This document shows, piece after piece, positions 46,647-58,400 of a stretch of DNA of 64,000 nucleotides. Location: assembly GCF_000024185.1 (NCBI RefSeq), contig NC_013790.1, positions 2,603,001-2,667,000 of the forward strand, read 5' to 3'. Positions within the stretch are counted from its first letter, which is position 1; every line of letters begins with the position of its first letter. Source of the stretch: Methanobrevibacter ruminantium M1. Its GTDB lineage: Archaea > Methanobacteriota > Methanobacteria > Methanobacteriales > Methanobacteriaceae. The notes beneath the pieces were generated by a model. That model was not told the DNA's origin. It was given only the letters and a program-made list of their open reading frames with translations, and did not search any database. The position numbers were made by a program, and so were the translations under genes.

Positions 46647-46989
46647 CAACTCACCTCCCAGTAATTTCTTAAATTCATCATCTTAATACAATTACACTCA
46701 TAGACAAAAGTTTTGATTTGAATTAAAATTAGAAGCCTAATTATGATTTTTCTATATAAAATTCTAATTTTAGTAAAAACTTATGTCATTGGAAGTATTT
46801 TAAAAAAAATAAACAATATAAAAATCTGTTTATAAACTCTAAAATACAGTTGAGTTATTGTTAATATATTTATTTTAATATTAATAAATATAACTAAAAT
46901 AATTGATTAAATATAAAAAATAAAAATAGCAAAAATAAGTAAAAAAAGCAAAAGAATAGTTAAAAATTAACTATTCAATAAATAAAGGA
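46647..46989 (-). other. Promoter spacer before the membrane-anchored beta-helix gene
   Basis: A TATA-like TTTTATATAGAAAAAT lies near 46753-46768 (minus strand), about 110 bases before the ATG. The perfect stem GAATAGTTAA / TTAACTATTC at 46954-46976 is the terminator of the next gene. The rest is AT-rich with no other signal seen. Confidence 0.45.
46954..46976 (-). terminator. Terminator of the NGTD-linker adhesin gene
   Basis: A perfect 10-bp stem GAATAGTTAA / TTAACTATTC with a 3-base loop is followed by TTTTGCTTTTTTT on the transcribed strand, 14 bases past the stop. Confidence 0.7.
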
Positions 46990-49900
46990 TTATTTTATAG
47001 TAAGTTTACCGCTTGCACTGGAAGATGAGTATGTATCATCTCCTGCATATTTTACAGTGAAGCTATAAGTTTTCTTGCTTGAAAGGCTGACCTTTACGCT
47101 AGCGACTCCCTTTGAATTGGTAGTTGCTGTGTATGATTTGCCATTCACTGTGAAAGTCAGCTTCTTTCCGCTTATAAGATTGCCGTTAACTGAGGACTTA
47201 AGTGTTGCAGTAAGAGTCTTGGTCTTTGCGCTTGCCTTATAAGTCTTTGATGAGCTAGTGATCTTTGTATTCTGTGTGCTTACCTTGATTTTTGCAACGA
47301 CAAAGCTTCCATTGTAATTCTCATCCCCAAGATAGCTTATTGCAAATGTATAGGTTCCCTTGTATCCAAGGTTTATCTGCAATCTTACACCACCTGTTTC
47401 GTTTGTGGTTCTATTATAGACTGCACCGTTGAATCCTATCTGTACGAATTTGCCAGATAATGGATTTCCATCACTGTCAGTCAGATTAACCTCAAAGTAT
47501 TTTCCTACCCTTCCATCAGCCTTTGCAACGGCAACGGTATCCATATCCTCATAATGAATTACGGATTTGACTTTGCTTTGAAGGTCTCCCCCTACTGGAA
47601 CATTAACATCAGCAGCGTTAATGACGCTTTCCACAACAAAGTTAAATGGATTCATTCCAATTTCCAATGTGTTGTTTGAGACCTTGATATCATTTGTTGG
47701 AGCAAGTATGCATCTAGAAGAATCCAATTCAAGAACAGTGACTGATTCGGCTACAACACCATCATCTGACTTGATTACAGTATTATTTATTATATTAATT
47801 TCAGGGGTTTCTATAGCCAATCTGCTAGTTGAATTGACTGCTTTAGCTCTGATAAGTACATCTCCATTATTTGCCATGAATTCTATTCCGCTTATTGAAA
47901 CTGAGGAAAGTCCTTCCTTAATATTGAAGACTGGCTTGCCGTCACCTGCAGTTCTGATGACTGTATTGTTTCCTACAATAGAAATATCCTTGCTTATATC
48001 AATGTTAGATACGTCAAGATATTCAAAGTTGCCTAAATCAACTACAGAACCACTAGTTGCATTATCTATAAGTTCCTGTAGATCTTTAACTGTTCTTTTA
48101 GTTATATTGTCTGTATTGTTGGTATCTGTACCATTAGTGCCATTAGTACCATTATTAGTGCCATTGTTGTCAGTTCCGTTAGTGTCTGTACCGTTAATAT
48201 CTGTTCCATTAGTATTAGTGCCATTATCACCAGTGCCATTCTCTGGAGTATCATTTCCACTAGATGGGCCATCAATATGATATATTGTATTGTTAACAAA
48301 TGAAACATAGGCTTCATAGTCTTTATTGTTTAAATACTCAGCTAAAACATTTGTGCTAACTGTATTGTCCTTTACAAGAACAGTATAATCCTTTCCAGAG
48401 TATTGGACTCCAAGAGCATAATTATCAACTCCTAATGCATCATGGGATGCAACTCCTTCAATGGATCCTCCAATTACAGACAGATTGTTACATAAAACAG
48501 ACATATTGTAGGTCTTTCCAACGATTCCCATAACTGCCTTTTCAGAATCGGCAACGAGATTGTTGTTTTGGATTGTAGTGTCCAAGTCCATCATATTGGT
48601 CATTGGCTGACCTAATTCATTCAAGCTGCCGTCACAGCCATAATCAAGAATGGTTATTCCATAAACCATATATTTGCTTTTAAGATTCAAGTCATTTGAT
48701 TCAATCATTATGTCATATGGGGATTTGACACCGGTCTTTCCTTCCCCTATGGCGCTGAATGCAGAGTCTGCAATCTGCATGCCGTAAACATATACATCAT
48801 TGATTGATTCTATATTTATTTTATTGTCTAAAACAGCTGCATTTATAGGGTTGTCTAAGTAAATGCCCTCAGCCATGCCCATACTTGCAGTGCTGTTGAT
48901 ATTTATTGTATTGTTTTGAACGAATATATTCTGAGGGTTTGCTATGGCACCGTAGCCTCCCAAACTAACACCATATAAGTAAGGAGCAGAACCGTTTAGG
49001 AAAATATCGTTGTCTCTTACAGCCAATGAATCAACATAGCCCTTTGCATTGATTCCATAAACGCTAAAGTATAGGTTTCCAGGACTGGCTTCTGTATTTA
49101 TTATGATCTTATTGTTTTCAACAGTTAGATCATAAGCAATTTCGTTTATGACTATAGCATCCTTATTATAATTATTAAAGGTCAGATTGGATATCTTTAC
49201 ATCACCGACCTCATCTGTGCCGTCACCTAATTGAATTGTACCGTTGTTTATTGTTCCAGAGCCTTCCTTTCCTATGATGTTTATATTAAATCCTGATGGA
49301 ATTATTATGTCCTTGTTGTTTAATGAGTCGATAATTAGAGTATAATTGCCATCAACATCTAAATCAATTGGATAGCCGTTATCAAAGTAATCAGAGTAAT
49401 TGTCATCATTTATGATTATTTTAATTTGATCTGTATCTGTTCCATTATTTTCAGTGCCGTTAGTATCTGTTCCGTTTGTATCAGTACCATTATTGTCTGT
49501 ACCATTAGTATCAGTTCCATTAGTGCCTGTTCCGTTTGTATCAGTACCGTTATTGTCTGTACCATTATTATCTGTACCATTATCAATAATTTGCTTTTCA
49601 TTTACAGTAAGAACAACAATATCAGAAACAGATGGCTCATATCCATTTCCACCAGCATAACTTGCGCTAATGTTAAAAGTGCCGGCAGTAGAAGGAACAT
49701 AAGCATAATCAGAGCCAATAACTACAGAATCTAACTTCTCACCATCAATAAGAATATCAACAAGACCCTCTAAAAGAGTTCCATTGCAGCGAACAAAAGG
49801 ACTTATAAGAACTGTATCATTAACCTCAACAGTGTTAGGGCTGATAAGGATTGAAGAGACTGTAAGATTAGTTGGATCATCCGGATCCTCAATTGAGCTG

Positions 49901-52044
49901 GACTCATTTACAGTAAGGATGAGCATATCAGAAACAGATGCACCATAACCATTTCCGCCAGAAAAGCTAGCGCTGATGTAGAAACTGCCTGAACTATTAG
50001 GAACATAACTATAATCAGAGCCTATCTCTACAGTATCTAACTTTTCACCATCTAAAAGAATATCAACAAAACCTTCTAAAAGAGTTCCATTGTAGCGAAC
50101 AAAAGGACTAATGACAACAGTATCATTAAGCTCAACAGTGCTTGGGCTTATTATTATGGAAGTGGTAGTTTCCTTAGGAGTCACAGTCAGAATCAAAACA
50201 GCAGATTCAGATGGCTTATACTCTTCATTACCTGTGAAATTAGCGTTTATGCTAAAACTTCCTGCTTCAGTTGGAGTGAAAGTGTAATTAGATCCTATAG
50301 GAACAGTTGCAATCTTTTGGCTATTGACTATTATATCGACAAGGCCTTCAAGTGAAAGACCATAGGCGCTGACAGTTGGCATAATTAGAACAGATTCATT
50401 GAAATCTATTTTAGTTGAATTTATAGAAACCTTAGTTTCGCTAGAGCTAGGAACGTCAATACTAATATCTGATATGGAAGAACCATTGAGAGTATTGTCC
50501 TTTGCTGTCAGCTTGCCAATATACCCTTCAAGATAATAGATAGGAGAGACATCTGTATAGAAATCATTATTTTCTATATTGATTCTGGACGGATATTTGT
50601 CCTTTGAGCTTCTCAATAAAGTGATTGAACTGTCTGTTGAATTAATGAAGTTATCTGAAATATTAGTATTACCATATTGGCCTTTAACTCTTATTCCATT
50701 ATCTGAAACATTATCAATGCGATTATGGCTAAATTCTATGAAGTTTTTAGACAAATCAGCCCCTGTACCATTGATGTTTGTTATGTTATTATACCTTACA
50801 GTTGTATTTGAACCTACAGAAATGGCCACTCCAGAGTTTTTATTAAAATGGGAATTATATATTGTATTGTTTTCAACTATGGAATTTGGTCCTACATTTA
50901 TTCCATAGTCTCCGCCGTCATCCTTTGTATTTCCGCTATAATAATTTCCCTTAATATCATAAACCACATTTCCGGCAACGACACTATTTGATCCGGAAGC
51001 ACTTATGCCCCTATACGCATTGTAGACCGTATTGTTCAATAATTTATTACCGCTTCCCATCACTTGTATCGCATAGCAGAAAGAGGATGGGAGAGGAGTG
51101 GTTCCATTTTCATCAACTGCCCATTCAACTCCTCGGACACTGTGAACGGTATTGTTAAAGATATAATTATTTTCATTGATTAAGTTCGCGCTAATTGTGT
51201 CTCCAACATATGTAGTGAAATAGATTCCGTTGGAATCGTTGACTATCACATTGTTTGAGGAGATATTTAAGTTATTTGCTCCAGCCAAGACAAAGGCAGA
51301 AGGATGTCCCCATCCTACAACAAATGCTGTAGTCTGAAGGGTGTTGTGATATGCAGAGGAATAGCTTACATTGCTAAAGCAAAGAGCATAGGATTTTGAA
51401 GCGCAGGAAAATAGATTGTTGTTGAATACATTCATATTGCTGACAGAATCCAAATAGATAAGCGGACTTTGTAAGCGAGAAGAGTTAATGTTTAAATTGG
51501 ATATGTTAGAGCCGTCAGAGCCCTTATTGAACTTGAAGCTGCAATCAATGAATTGAGCACCGTCACTGCTTGTAACAGTCAATGGAATATCTATTTTAAA
51601 GTCCTTATTGTTGAATGAACCTGAAAAATCTAATGTATCTCCAGGGTTTACATTAGATAGGATGTTTCCACTTTTATTAAAGTAGTTAGAGTAGTTAGAT
51701 TCTGTTATTTTATAAACAGAACTCAATTTAGAAGACTTTAGATTATTCTTTTCAACTGAAATATCTTCATTGTAATCAACAGTTTCTTCTTTTATATCAT
51801 TTGTTGCATTAACAGATTCTTTAGAATTAGATTTATAATCAATTTCCAAATTATTTCCGCTTTCAATATAGTTTGTATTCGTATTAACTGTTAAATCCTC
51901 ATTTGAGTCAAAACTATCAATTTCCAAGTTTTCATTATCGGCAGGACTTGAACTAAGATCACTTGAAGCTGCGCTTGAAGAGCCGATAATAAATAAAATC
52001 AATAGCAATAAAGCAAATAGAGGGATTGCTTTTTTAAAATCCAT
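46990..52044 (-). CDS. Secreted adhesin-like protein: two beta-helices, three Ig-like repeats, two NGTD linkers
   Basis: The protein has 1,684 residues. A signal peptide (about 1-26) and acidic segment are followed by a NosD-like beta-helix (about 120-530) opened by SNYSNYFNKSGNIL. Three Ig-like repeats (about 535-815) carry VELNDTVVISPFV and VDILLDGEKL-type strands. Linker 1 (about 820-869) is built from NGTD/NNGT units. A second beta-helix (870-1230) opens NDDNYSDYF and resembles the first modules of the 2,968-residue protein. Linker 2 (about 1267-1312) is also NGTD-rich, and the shared C-terminal cassette ends the protein. There is no membrane anchor. Both linkers carry many N-x-T sequons and are probably glycosylated spacers. 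ATG 52044 follows GGAGGAAAAGT. The role is probably surface binding; the target is unknown. Confidence 0.82.
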   Translation of the reverse strand: MDFKKAIPLFALLLLILFIIGSSSAASSDLSSSPADNENLEIDSFDSNEDLTVNTNTNYIESGNNLEIDYKSNSKESVNATNDIKEETVDYNEDISVEKNNLKSSKLSSVYKITESNYSNYFNKSGNILSNVNPGDTLDFSGSFNNKDFKIDIPLTVTSSDGAQFIDCSFKFNKGSDGSNISNLNINSSRLQSPLIYLDSVSNMNVFNNNLFSCASKSYALCFSNVSYSSAYHNTLQTTAFVVGWGHPSAFVLAGANNLNISSNNVIVNDSNGIYFTTYVGDTISANLINENNYIFNNTVHSVRGVEWAVDENGTTPLPSSFCYAIQVMGSGNKLLNNTVYNAYRGISASGSNSVVAGNVVYDIKGNYYSGNTKDDGGDYGINVGPNSIVENNTIYNSHFNKNSGVAISVGSNTTVRYNNITNINGTGADLSKNFIEFSHNRIDNVSDNGIRVKGQYGNTNISDNFINSTDSSITLLRSSKDKYPSRINIENNDFYTDVSPIYYLEGYIGKLTAKDNTLNGSSISDISIDVPSSSETKVSINSTKIDFNESVLIMPTVSAYGLSLEGLVDIIVNSQKIATVPIGSNYTFTPTEAGSFSINANFTGNEEYKPSESAVLILTVTPKETTTSIIISPSTVELNDTVVISPFVRYNGTLLEGFVDILLDGEKLDTVEIGSDYSYVPNSSGSFYISASFSGGNGYGASVSDMLILTVNESSSIEDPDDPTNLTVSSILISPNTVEVNDTVLISPFVRCNGTLLEGLVDILIDGEKLDSVVIGSDYAYVPSTAGTFNISASYAGGNGYEPSVSDIVVLTVNEKQIIDNGTDNNGTDNNGTDTNGTGTNGTDTNGTDNNGTDTNGTDTNGTENNGTDTDQIKIIINDDNYSDYFDNGYPIDLDVDGNYTLIIDSLNNKDIIIPSGFNINIIGKEGSGTINNGTIQLGDGTDEVGDVKISNLTFNNYNKDAIVINEIAYDLTVENNKIIINTEASPGNLYFSVYGINAKGYVDSLAVRDNDIFLNGSAPYLYGVSLGGYGAIANPQNIFVQNNTININSTASMGMAEGIYLDNPINAAVLDNKINIESINDVYVYGMQIADSAFSAIGEGKTGVKSPYDIMIESNDLNLKSKYMVYGITILDYGCDGSLNELGQPMTNMMDLDTTIQNNNLVADSEKAVMGIVGKTYNMSVLCNNLSVIGGSIEGVASHDALGVDNYALGVQYSGKDYTVLVKDNTVSTNVLAEYLNNKDYEAYVSFVNNTIYHIDGPSSGNDTPENGTGDNGTNTNGTDINGTDTNGTDNNGTNNGTNGTNGTDTNNTDNITKRTVKDLQELIDNATSGSVVDLGNFEYLDVSNIDISKDISIVGNNTVIRTAGDGKPVFNIKEGLSSVSISGIEFMANNGDVLIRAKAVNSTSRLAIETPEINIINNTVIKSDDGVVAESVTVLELDSSRCILAPTNDIKVSNNTLEIGMNPFNFVVESVINAADVNVPVGGDLQSKVKSVIHYEDMDTVAVAKADGRVGKYFEVNLTDSDGNPLSGKFVQIGFNGAVYNRTTNETGGVRLQINLGYKGTYTFAISYLGDENYNGSFVVAKIKVSTQNTKITSSSKTYKASAKTKTLTATLKSSVNGNLISGKKLTFTVNGKSYTATTNSKGVASVKVSLSSKKTYSFTVKYAGDDTYSSSSASGKLTIK
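48108..48245 (-). repeat. NGTD/NNGT linker repeat 2
   Basis: The 15-18-bp units encode NGTDT/NGTDN/NNGT in tandem, each with an N-G-T or N-x-T sequon, between a beta-helix and the C-terminal cassette. Confidence 0.8.
49437..49590 (-). repeat. NGTDN/NGTDT linker repeat 1
   Basis: About ten 15-bp units (five residues, N-G-T-D/G/E-N/T) lie between the third Ig-like repeat and the second beta-helix. Every unit has an N-glycosylation sequon. Confidence 0.85.
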
Positions 52045-52406
52045 ACTTTTCCTCCGTATAAAAATAATAAATAAATAAAGTTATAAATTGATTAAATTTG
52101 ATTAAAAAAATGATTTATATAAATAAATTTAATTAATAAAATATTTAAAATTAATAAAATATTTAAAGTAATATAAGTAATTAAACTAATGAAACAATTA
52201 AAATTAAAGAATTAAATTATTTTAACTTAAAATAAAATCTCATCTAACTAATTTTACAAAAAGAATATAAAATTCTATTTTAAGTTAAAATAATCCATAA
52301 ACTCATTTTTTAACAATGAAAACGAAATTTACTGAATAAAACTGTTTAAATAAAAAAATAATTAAAAAGAATAGTTTATAAAAAACTAATTCTTCTTTTA
52401 AAACAT
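52045..52406 (-). other. Promoter spacer before the NGTD-linker adhesin
   Basis: A TATA-like TTTATATAAATCA is present on the minus strand near 52112-52124. Beyond it the sequence is AT-rich with no open frame. At 52367-52394 a hairpin (AAGAAT-AGTTT type, imperfect) forms the terminator of the next gene. Confidence 0.45.
52367..52394 (-). terminator. Terminator of the seven-module beta-helix gene
   Basis: An imperfect inverted repeat, AAGAATTAGTTT / AACTATTCTT, is followed on the transcribed strand by TTTAATTATTTTTTTATTT, about 12 bases past the stop. Confidence 0.55.
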
Positions 52407-55400
52407 CTATTTTATAGTTACCTTACCTGTAACACTTGATTTGGTGTACATATCGTCTCCAGCGAATTTAGCTGTGAAACTGTATGTCTTCTTGGTTGAA
52501 AGGCTTACTTTAACAGTTGCTACACCTTTAGCGTTTGTAGTTGCTGAGTAGGATTTGCCGTTTACTGTGAAAGTTACTTTCTTGCCGTTAATTGGTTTGT
52601 TGTACACGCTTGACTTGAGTGTTGCAGTTAATGTTTTTGTCTTAGCACTTGCCTTATAGGTCTTAGCAGCAGTAGTAAGCTTGGTGTTTTGTGTGCTTAC
52701 CTTGATCTTAGATACAACAAAGCTACCGTTGTAGTAGTCATCTCCAAGGTAGGAGATAGCAAAGGTGTAAGTTCCTTTGTATCCGAGGTTTATTTGAAGT
52801 TTTACTCCACCGGTCTCGTTTGTTGTTCTGTTATATACTACACCGTTGAAACCTATTTGGACAAATTTATTTGCTAATGGATTGCCGTTTGTATCGGTTA
52901 AGTTGACTTCGAAGTATTTGCCCACTCTTCCTTCAATCTTAGAGTTAACAGCAGTTGTTTCCATGTCTTGATAGTGGATTACAGAAGCCTGTTTAGCTGG
53001 AATGTTTCCGCCTTTTTCAACAACTACGTTTCCGCTATCGTCAGCGACACCAGTAACTTTGAATTCGAATGGATCGACACCTGTAGCAATTGTGTTTCCT
53101 TCCACTGCAATTTCGCTGGTAGGAGCAAGAACTCCTCTTTCGCTGTCAAGTTCTAATACGGTTACAGACTCAGGAACGACATCGTCATTTGCCATGTCTA
53201 TGGTATTGTTCTTGATGCTGATTGCAGGAGTGTCAATGGAAGTAGGAGTGGTTCCATTATCAGCAGTTGCCTTAGCAATTACAGTTGCATCATTTACAAG
53301 GAATTCCATGCCATTGATGTTTACTTCATCAGGACCGTTTTCGGATTTAGCAGGAATAACAAAGATTGCTTCTCCAGCTTTACCTACAATGGTACCGTTG
53401 GTAATGGTTAAGTTCTTGTCGATTACAACATTGCTGATATCGGCATAGAGTACGCCATCTAAGTCAACAGTGGAGCCAGCAGGAGCTGCATCAATGATTG
53501 CTTGAAGCTCTGCAGAGCTGTTACCGCTGTGGGTAGTGTTGACTGCTTTGCCGTTTTCGGTCATGGTGTTGTTTTCTACTACAAGGTTAGTGTTCTTGTT
53601 GTCTTTATCTAAGATAGCTGCATTAGCAGTTCCTAAATTATCAGCGGAAGTGACTGAACTGTAATCTCCACCGATAATGTCAATTGTATTGTCTTTGACA
53701 ATTGCAGCGTCTTGGTTGGATAATCCTACACCGATAGCGCTCATACCTAAAACTTCAACATCATTGGATTCGATTAAGACATCTTCTCCAGAGGTTGTAG
53801 CGGTAATTCCGTATCCAGTGGTTCCAGCAAGGACTGCAACATCGTTGTCAGTGATTTTAGCATGGGACAATTGATCGGTAGCAATACCATAAGCAGCTGC
53901 TTCAGATGAAGCTTCCACATCATTATTATCAATTGTTACATTCTTAGAGTCACTTACATAGACTGCTTCAGCCATGCGGGCTCCGCCATTTACGGAAACG
54001 TTGTTGTTTTCAATCTTTAGGTTAGAGTTAGTGGTATTAGCTCCCCATGTAGTGAATGCGTCAATGCCATAGAGATAGTTTGCAGAACCGTTTACTTCAA
54101 TGTTGTTGCCTGTGATTGTAGTATTGTCAGTGCCTGCTGCACCGCTTTCAACTGCAATAGCTGCAACAGAGGAACCATATTTGGATCCTGCCTTGTTAAC
54201 AAAGTCTGGAACTATTATGTTGTTGTTGGAAATGGTTACATCGCTTGCGCCAACTACATTAATAATGTTCTTAGAGCCAGTGTTTTCATCTCCAGTATAT
54301 TCAATGTCCAAACCATTGATTGTAGTACCATCAGCACCTTCCACAACTTTAATGGTGGAATCGGTTAATTTGCTGTTATCTGCAGGTAGGATTGCTACAG
54401 GAATGTCAAATACCATATCTTTGCCGGTTAATACACCCATATAGACTACGTCTCCAGAGCCTATAGGAGCATCCTCTTTAATTTGTCCGTTTTCATCGAA
54501 GTATTTGTCATAGCTGTTGTCTTCAATGATTATAGGAGCAACTTCTTCAATTGTGTTGTTTCCAATTGTAGTTTTAGTTCCCTTATCTAAGATAGCTGCA
54601 TTTCCAGTTCCTAAACTGTCTGCTGAAGTGATTGCAGTGTAGTCTTGACCTAAAATGCTGATTTCGTTTTTATCGATATTTACATTATCGCTGTTTGAGC
54701 CAACTCCGATAGCGCCGACACCAACTGCGGAAATGTTATTTCCTGTTAGGTTTACAGTGTCACTGTAAGTGCTGGTAACACCATAAGCTTGAGTTCCAGC
54801 TAAAACAACAATGTCATTGTCTTCAATTATGGAATTGGATAAAGTATCAGTTCCGATTCCGTATGCAGCTGCTTCGCCAACTGAATTAATTATGTTGTTT
54901 GAAATTTCTGCAAACTCTATTCCGCTTGCATAGATTCCTTCAGACATTCTGGAAGCACTTTGAATGCTGATTTCATTATCAGCAATAGCTATGTAACTGT
55001 TTTTGTTAGGAGCTTGCCAGGTTTGGAATACGTCAATACCGTAAAGGTATCTTGCAGAACCTGTAATGTCAATTATGTTGTTTGAAATGTCTACATAACT
55101 GCATCCGTCTTGACCGCTTTCAACTTCAATAGCGTATAAGCTGGAACCGTATTTAGCGCCAGTCTTATCTACGAAATTAGGTACGGTAATATTGTTGTAG
55201 CTGATTTCAACATCACTTGCGCCAAGGACATAGATGATTCCTACAGAACCTGTGTTCTCATCACCAGTGAATTCCATATCTAAGCAGGTAATGGTAGATC
55301 CGCTTGCATCATCTAAGACAGTGATTGTAGTGTTGACCAATTTATTTCCAGGAGCACCTTTAACGGTTAAAGGCATATCAAGAACTATGTTCTTATTGCT

Positions 55401-58400
55401 TAATTTTTCAAAGAAGACTAAATCGCCATCATTAAATCCTGAATCATTTCTTATGTAACCATCTTCATTGAAGTAATTGTCATAATTGCCGTCGTTAATG
55501 GTTACTGGAATGTTTTCAGTCACATTATTGTAGGAGATAGTTCCTTTGTTGTCTTTATCCAATATAGCTGCGTTTGCAGTTCCTAAGCTGTCTGATGAAG
55601 TGATTGAAGTGTAGTCTCCACCAGTGATTGCAATAAGATTGTCAGCAACAGTTACACCTTCAGAGCCCATGAATCCTATACCGACAGCACCTATACCTTC
55701 AGCATTGACAGTGTTGTTTACAATATCCACATTTGTGCTATAGGTGTTGGTAATTCCGTATGCTTGAGTTGCTGCAGCTGCTCTAACGACATTGTCAGCA
55801 ATTGTGGAATTGGCTAAACTGTCAGTTCCGATTCCGTATGCAGCAGCATCGCTTTCAGAGATAATAGTGTTGTTTGCAATAATTGCATTATCAATTCCGC
55901 TTGCATAAATTCCTTCAGACATTCTGCTTGCAGGGTCGATCATGATAAAGTTATTTGTAATTGCAATGTCGCTGTTTCTCATAGGAGCTTGCCAGGTTTG
56001 GAATACGTCAATACCGTAAAGGTATCTTGCAGAACCTGTAATGTCAATTATGTTGTTTGAAATGTCTATGAAACTGCATCCGTTTTCACCGCTTTCAACT
56101 TCAATAGCGTATAAGCTGGAACCATATTTAGCTCCTGCCTTATCTACAAAGTCAATTACGGTAATTGTGTTTTGGCTGATTTCAATATCGCTTGCGCCTA
56201 AGACATAGATAAGTCCTACAGAGCCTGTAGTGTTGTCGCCAGTGAATTCCATATTTAATCTGCTTAAAGTGGAACCGCTTGCGCCAGCAGTAAGAGCGAT
56301 TGTAGTGTTTACTAATTTATTGTTGTTAGCACCTTTAATGATTAAGTAATTATCGATATTGAATTTCTTATTGCTTAATTCACCGAAGAAGATTAAATCT
56401 CCATCTGCAATGCCGGAATTATTTTTAAGACTGCCGTTTTCATCGAAGTAAGTAGCATAGTTGCCGTCATTGATTGTTATTGGACAATTTTCAGTGATTG
56501 TGTTGTTTTCAATTGTTGCTTCTCCAGTTGTATCTAGGATAGCTGCATTATCAGTTCCTAAAGTGTCTGCTGAAGTGATTGTAGTGTAATCATTACCGTT
56601 GATTGTGATTTGGTTTTTAGCAATGGTTACATCTTCACTGTTTGTTCCAATACCGATTGCACCTTCACCAGTGGAGCTGATGACGTTTGCTGTGATTTCC
56701 ACACCATCGCTGTAGGTGTTGGTAATTCCATAAGCTTGGGTTCCTGCATTTACTTCCATTCCGTTATCTGAGATAATGGAGTCTGTTAAGGTGTCAGTTC
56801 CGATACCGTATGCAGCAGCTTGACCTACTGAAGTGATTGTGTTGTTTAAGATTTCTAATTCGTCAACACCACTTGCATAAATTCCTTCAGACATTCTGGA
56901 AGCACCTACAACACTTATGAAGTTATCACAAATAGCCACATAGCTGTTTTTGTTTTCGCTGCCCCAGGTTTGGAATACGTCAATACCGTAAAGGTATCTT
57001 GCAGAACCTATAATGTCAATTACGTTGTCTGAAATGTCTATATAACTGCATCCGTCTGCACCGCTTTCAACTTCAATAGCGTATAAGCTGGAACCGTATT
57101 TAGCGCCAGTCTTATCTACAAAGGCAGGGACAATAATGACATTATCAGTAATTTCAACATCGCTTGCACCAAGGACATAGATAATTCCTACAGATCCGGT
57201 GTTTTCATCACCAGTGAATTCCATATTTAATTTGGTGACGGTTGAACCGCTTGCATCAGCTAAAAGGGTAATTGTAGTGTTGACCAATGCGTTGAGTGGA
57301 ACACCTTTAATGGTTAAAGGAATGTCTATAGTTAATGCCTTATTGGTTAATTCGTCTAAGAAGATTAAATCGCCACCTGCAATGCCGGAATCATTTTTAA
57401 TCTTGCCGCTTTCATCGAAGTAAGTAGCATAGTTGTCATCGCTAATGGTTATAGGGAAATATTCATAAATGGTATTGTTTTCTATGAGTGCTTCTCCAGT
57501 CTCATCTAGGATAGCTGCATTTGCAGTTCCTAAACTGTCGTAAGTTTGAATGCTGGTGAAGTCATCACCATAGGCACAAATGGTATTGAATGTAACGGAT
57601 ACATCAGTACTATCTTGAACGCCAACGCCAATAGCACCTGTACCTTCAACATCAATGCTGTTATTGAAGACATCAACATCATTAGATTTAGTAGTGATAG
57701 CTATTCCAAATGCCATTTGATTTGATCCTACACCCATTTGATTTTCTTCAATTATTAATTCGCTTACATTAGCTGCAGCAATTCCATAAGCATCACAACC
57801 AGTATTTTCGCCGAAAGAAGCGGAAACAATTGTGTTTTTATATACATATACATCTTCAAGACCAGATAAGAAAATCGCTTCTTCCATTCCAGTTCCACTT
57901 AAGATGATGGTATTCTCTAGAATCTCAACACCGGAAGCACCTTCGCCTGGAACCCAACCTTGATCATAGTTTTGTACGTTAATACCATAGGTGTAAGCAT
58001 TGCCACCAGTCATGTTAATGAAATTATCCTCAATAGTGATGTCTTCAGAGCCGTTTACTGCTCCGTAAACTCCAATAGCAACGGCAGTGACATAATCAGG
58101 AATATCTGTAACAGTAATATTGTTAGATCTGATTAAAACATCGCTAACACCATCATTTACAGAAATGATAGCAAATCCGCTGTCTTTAGCAGTGTAATCA
58201 AAGACTAAACCTGAAATCAATGTACCGTCTGCACCTTCAACAAGAGCAATGGTAGTGTTTACTAATTTAGTGTCTTTACAATCAGAAATAAGTAAAGGAG
58301 CATTAATAAACAAGTCTTTATTGGTTAAATTACCAAACAATACAACTGTGCCAGTAGCAATTACGTCATCTTTTAAGTATCCGTTTTCATTGAAGTAATT

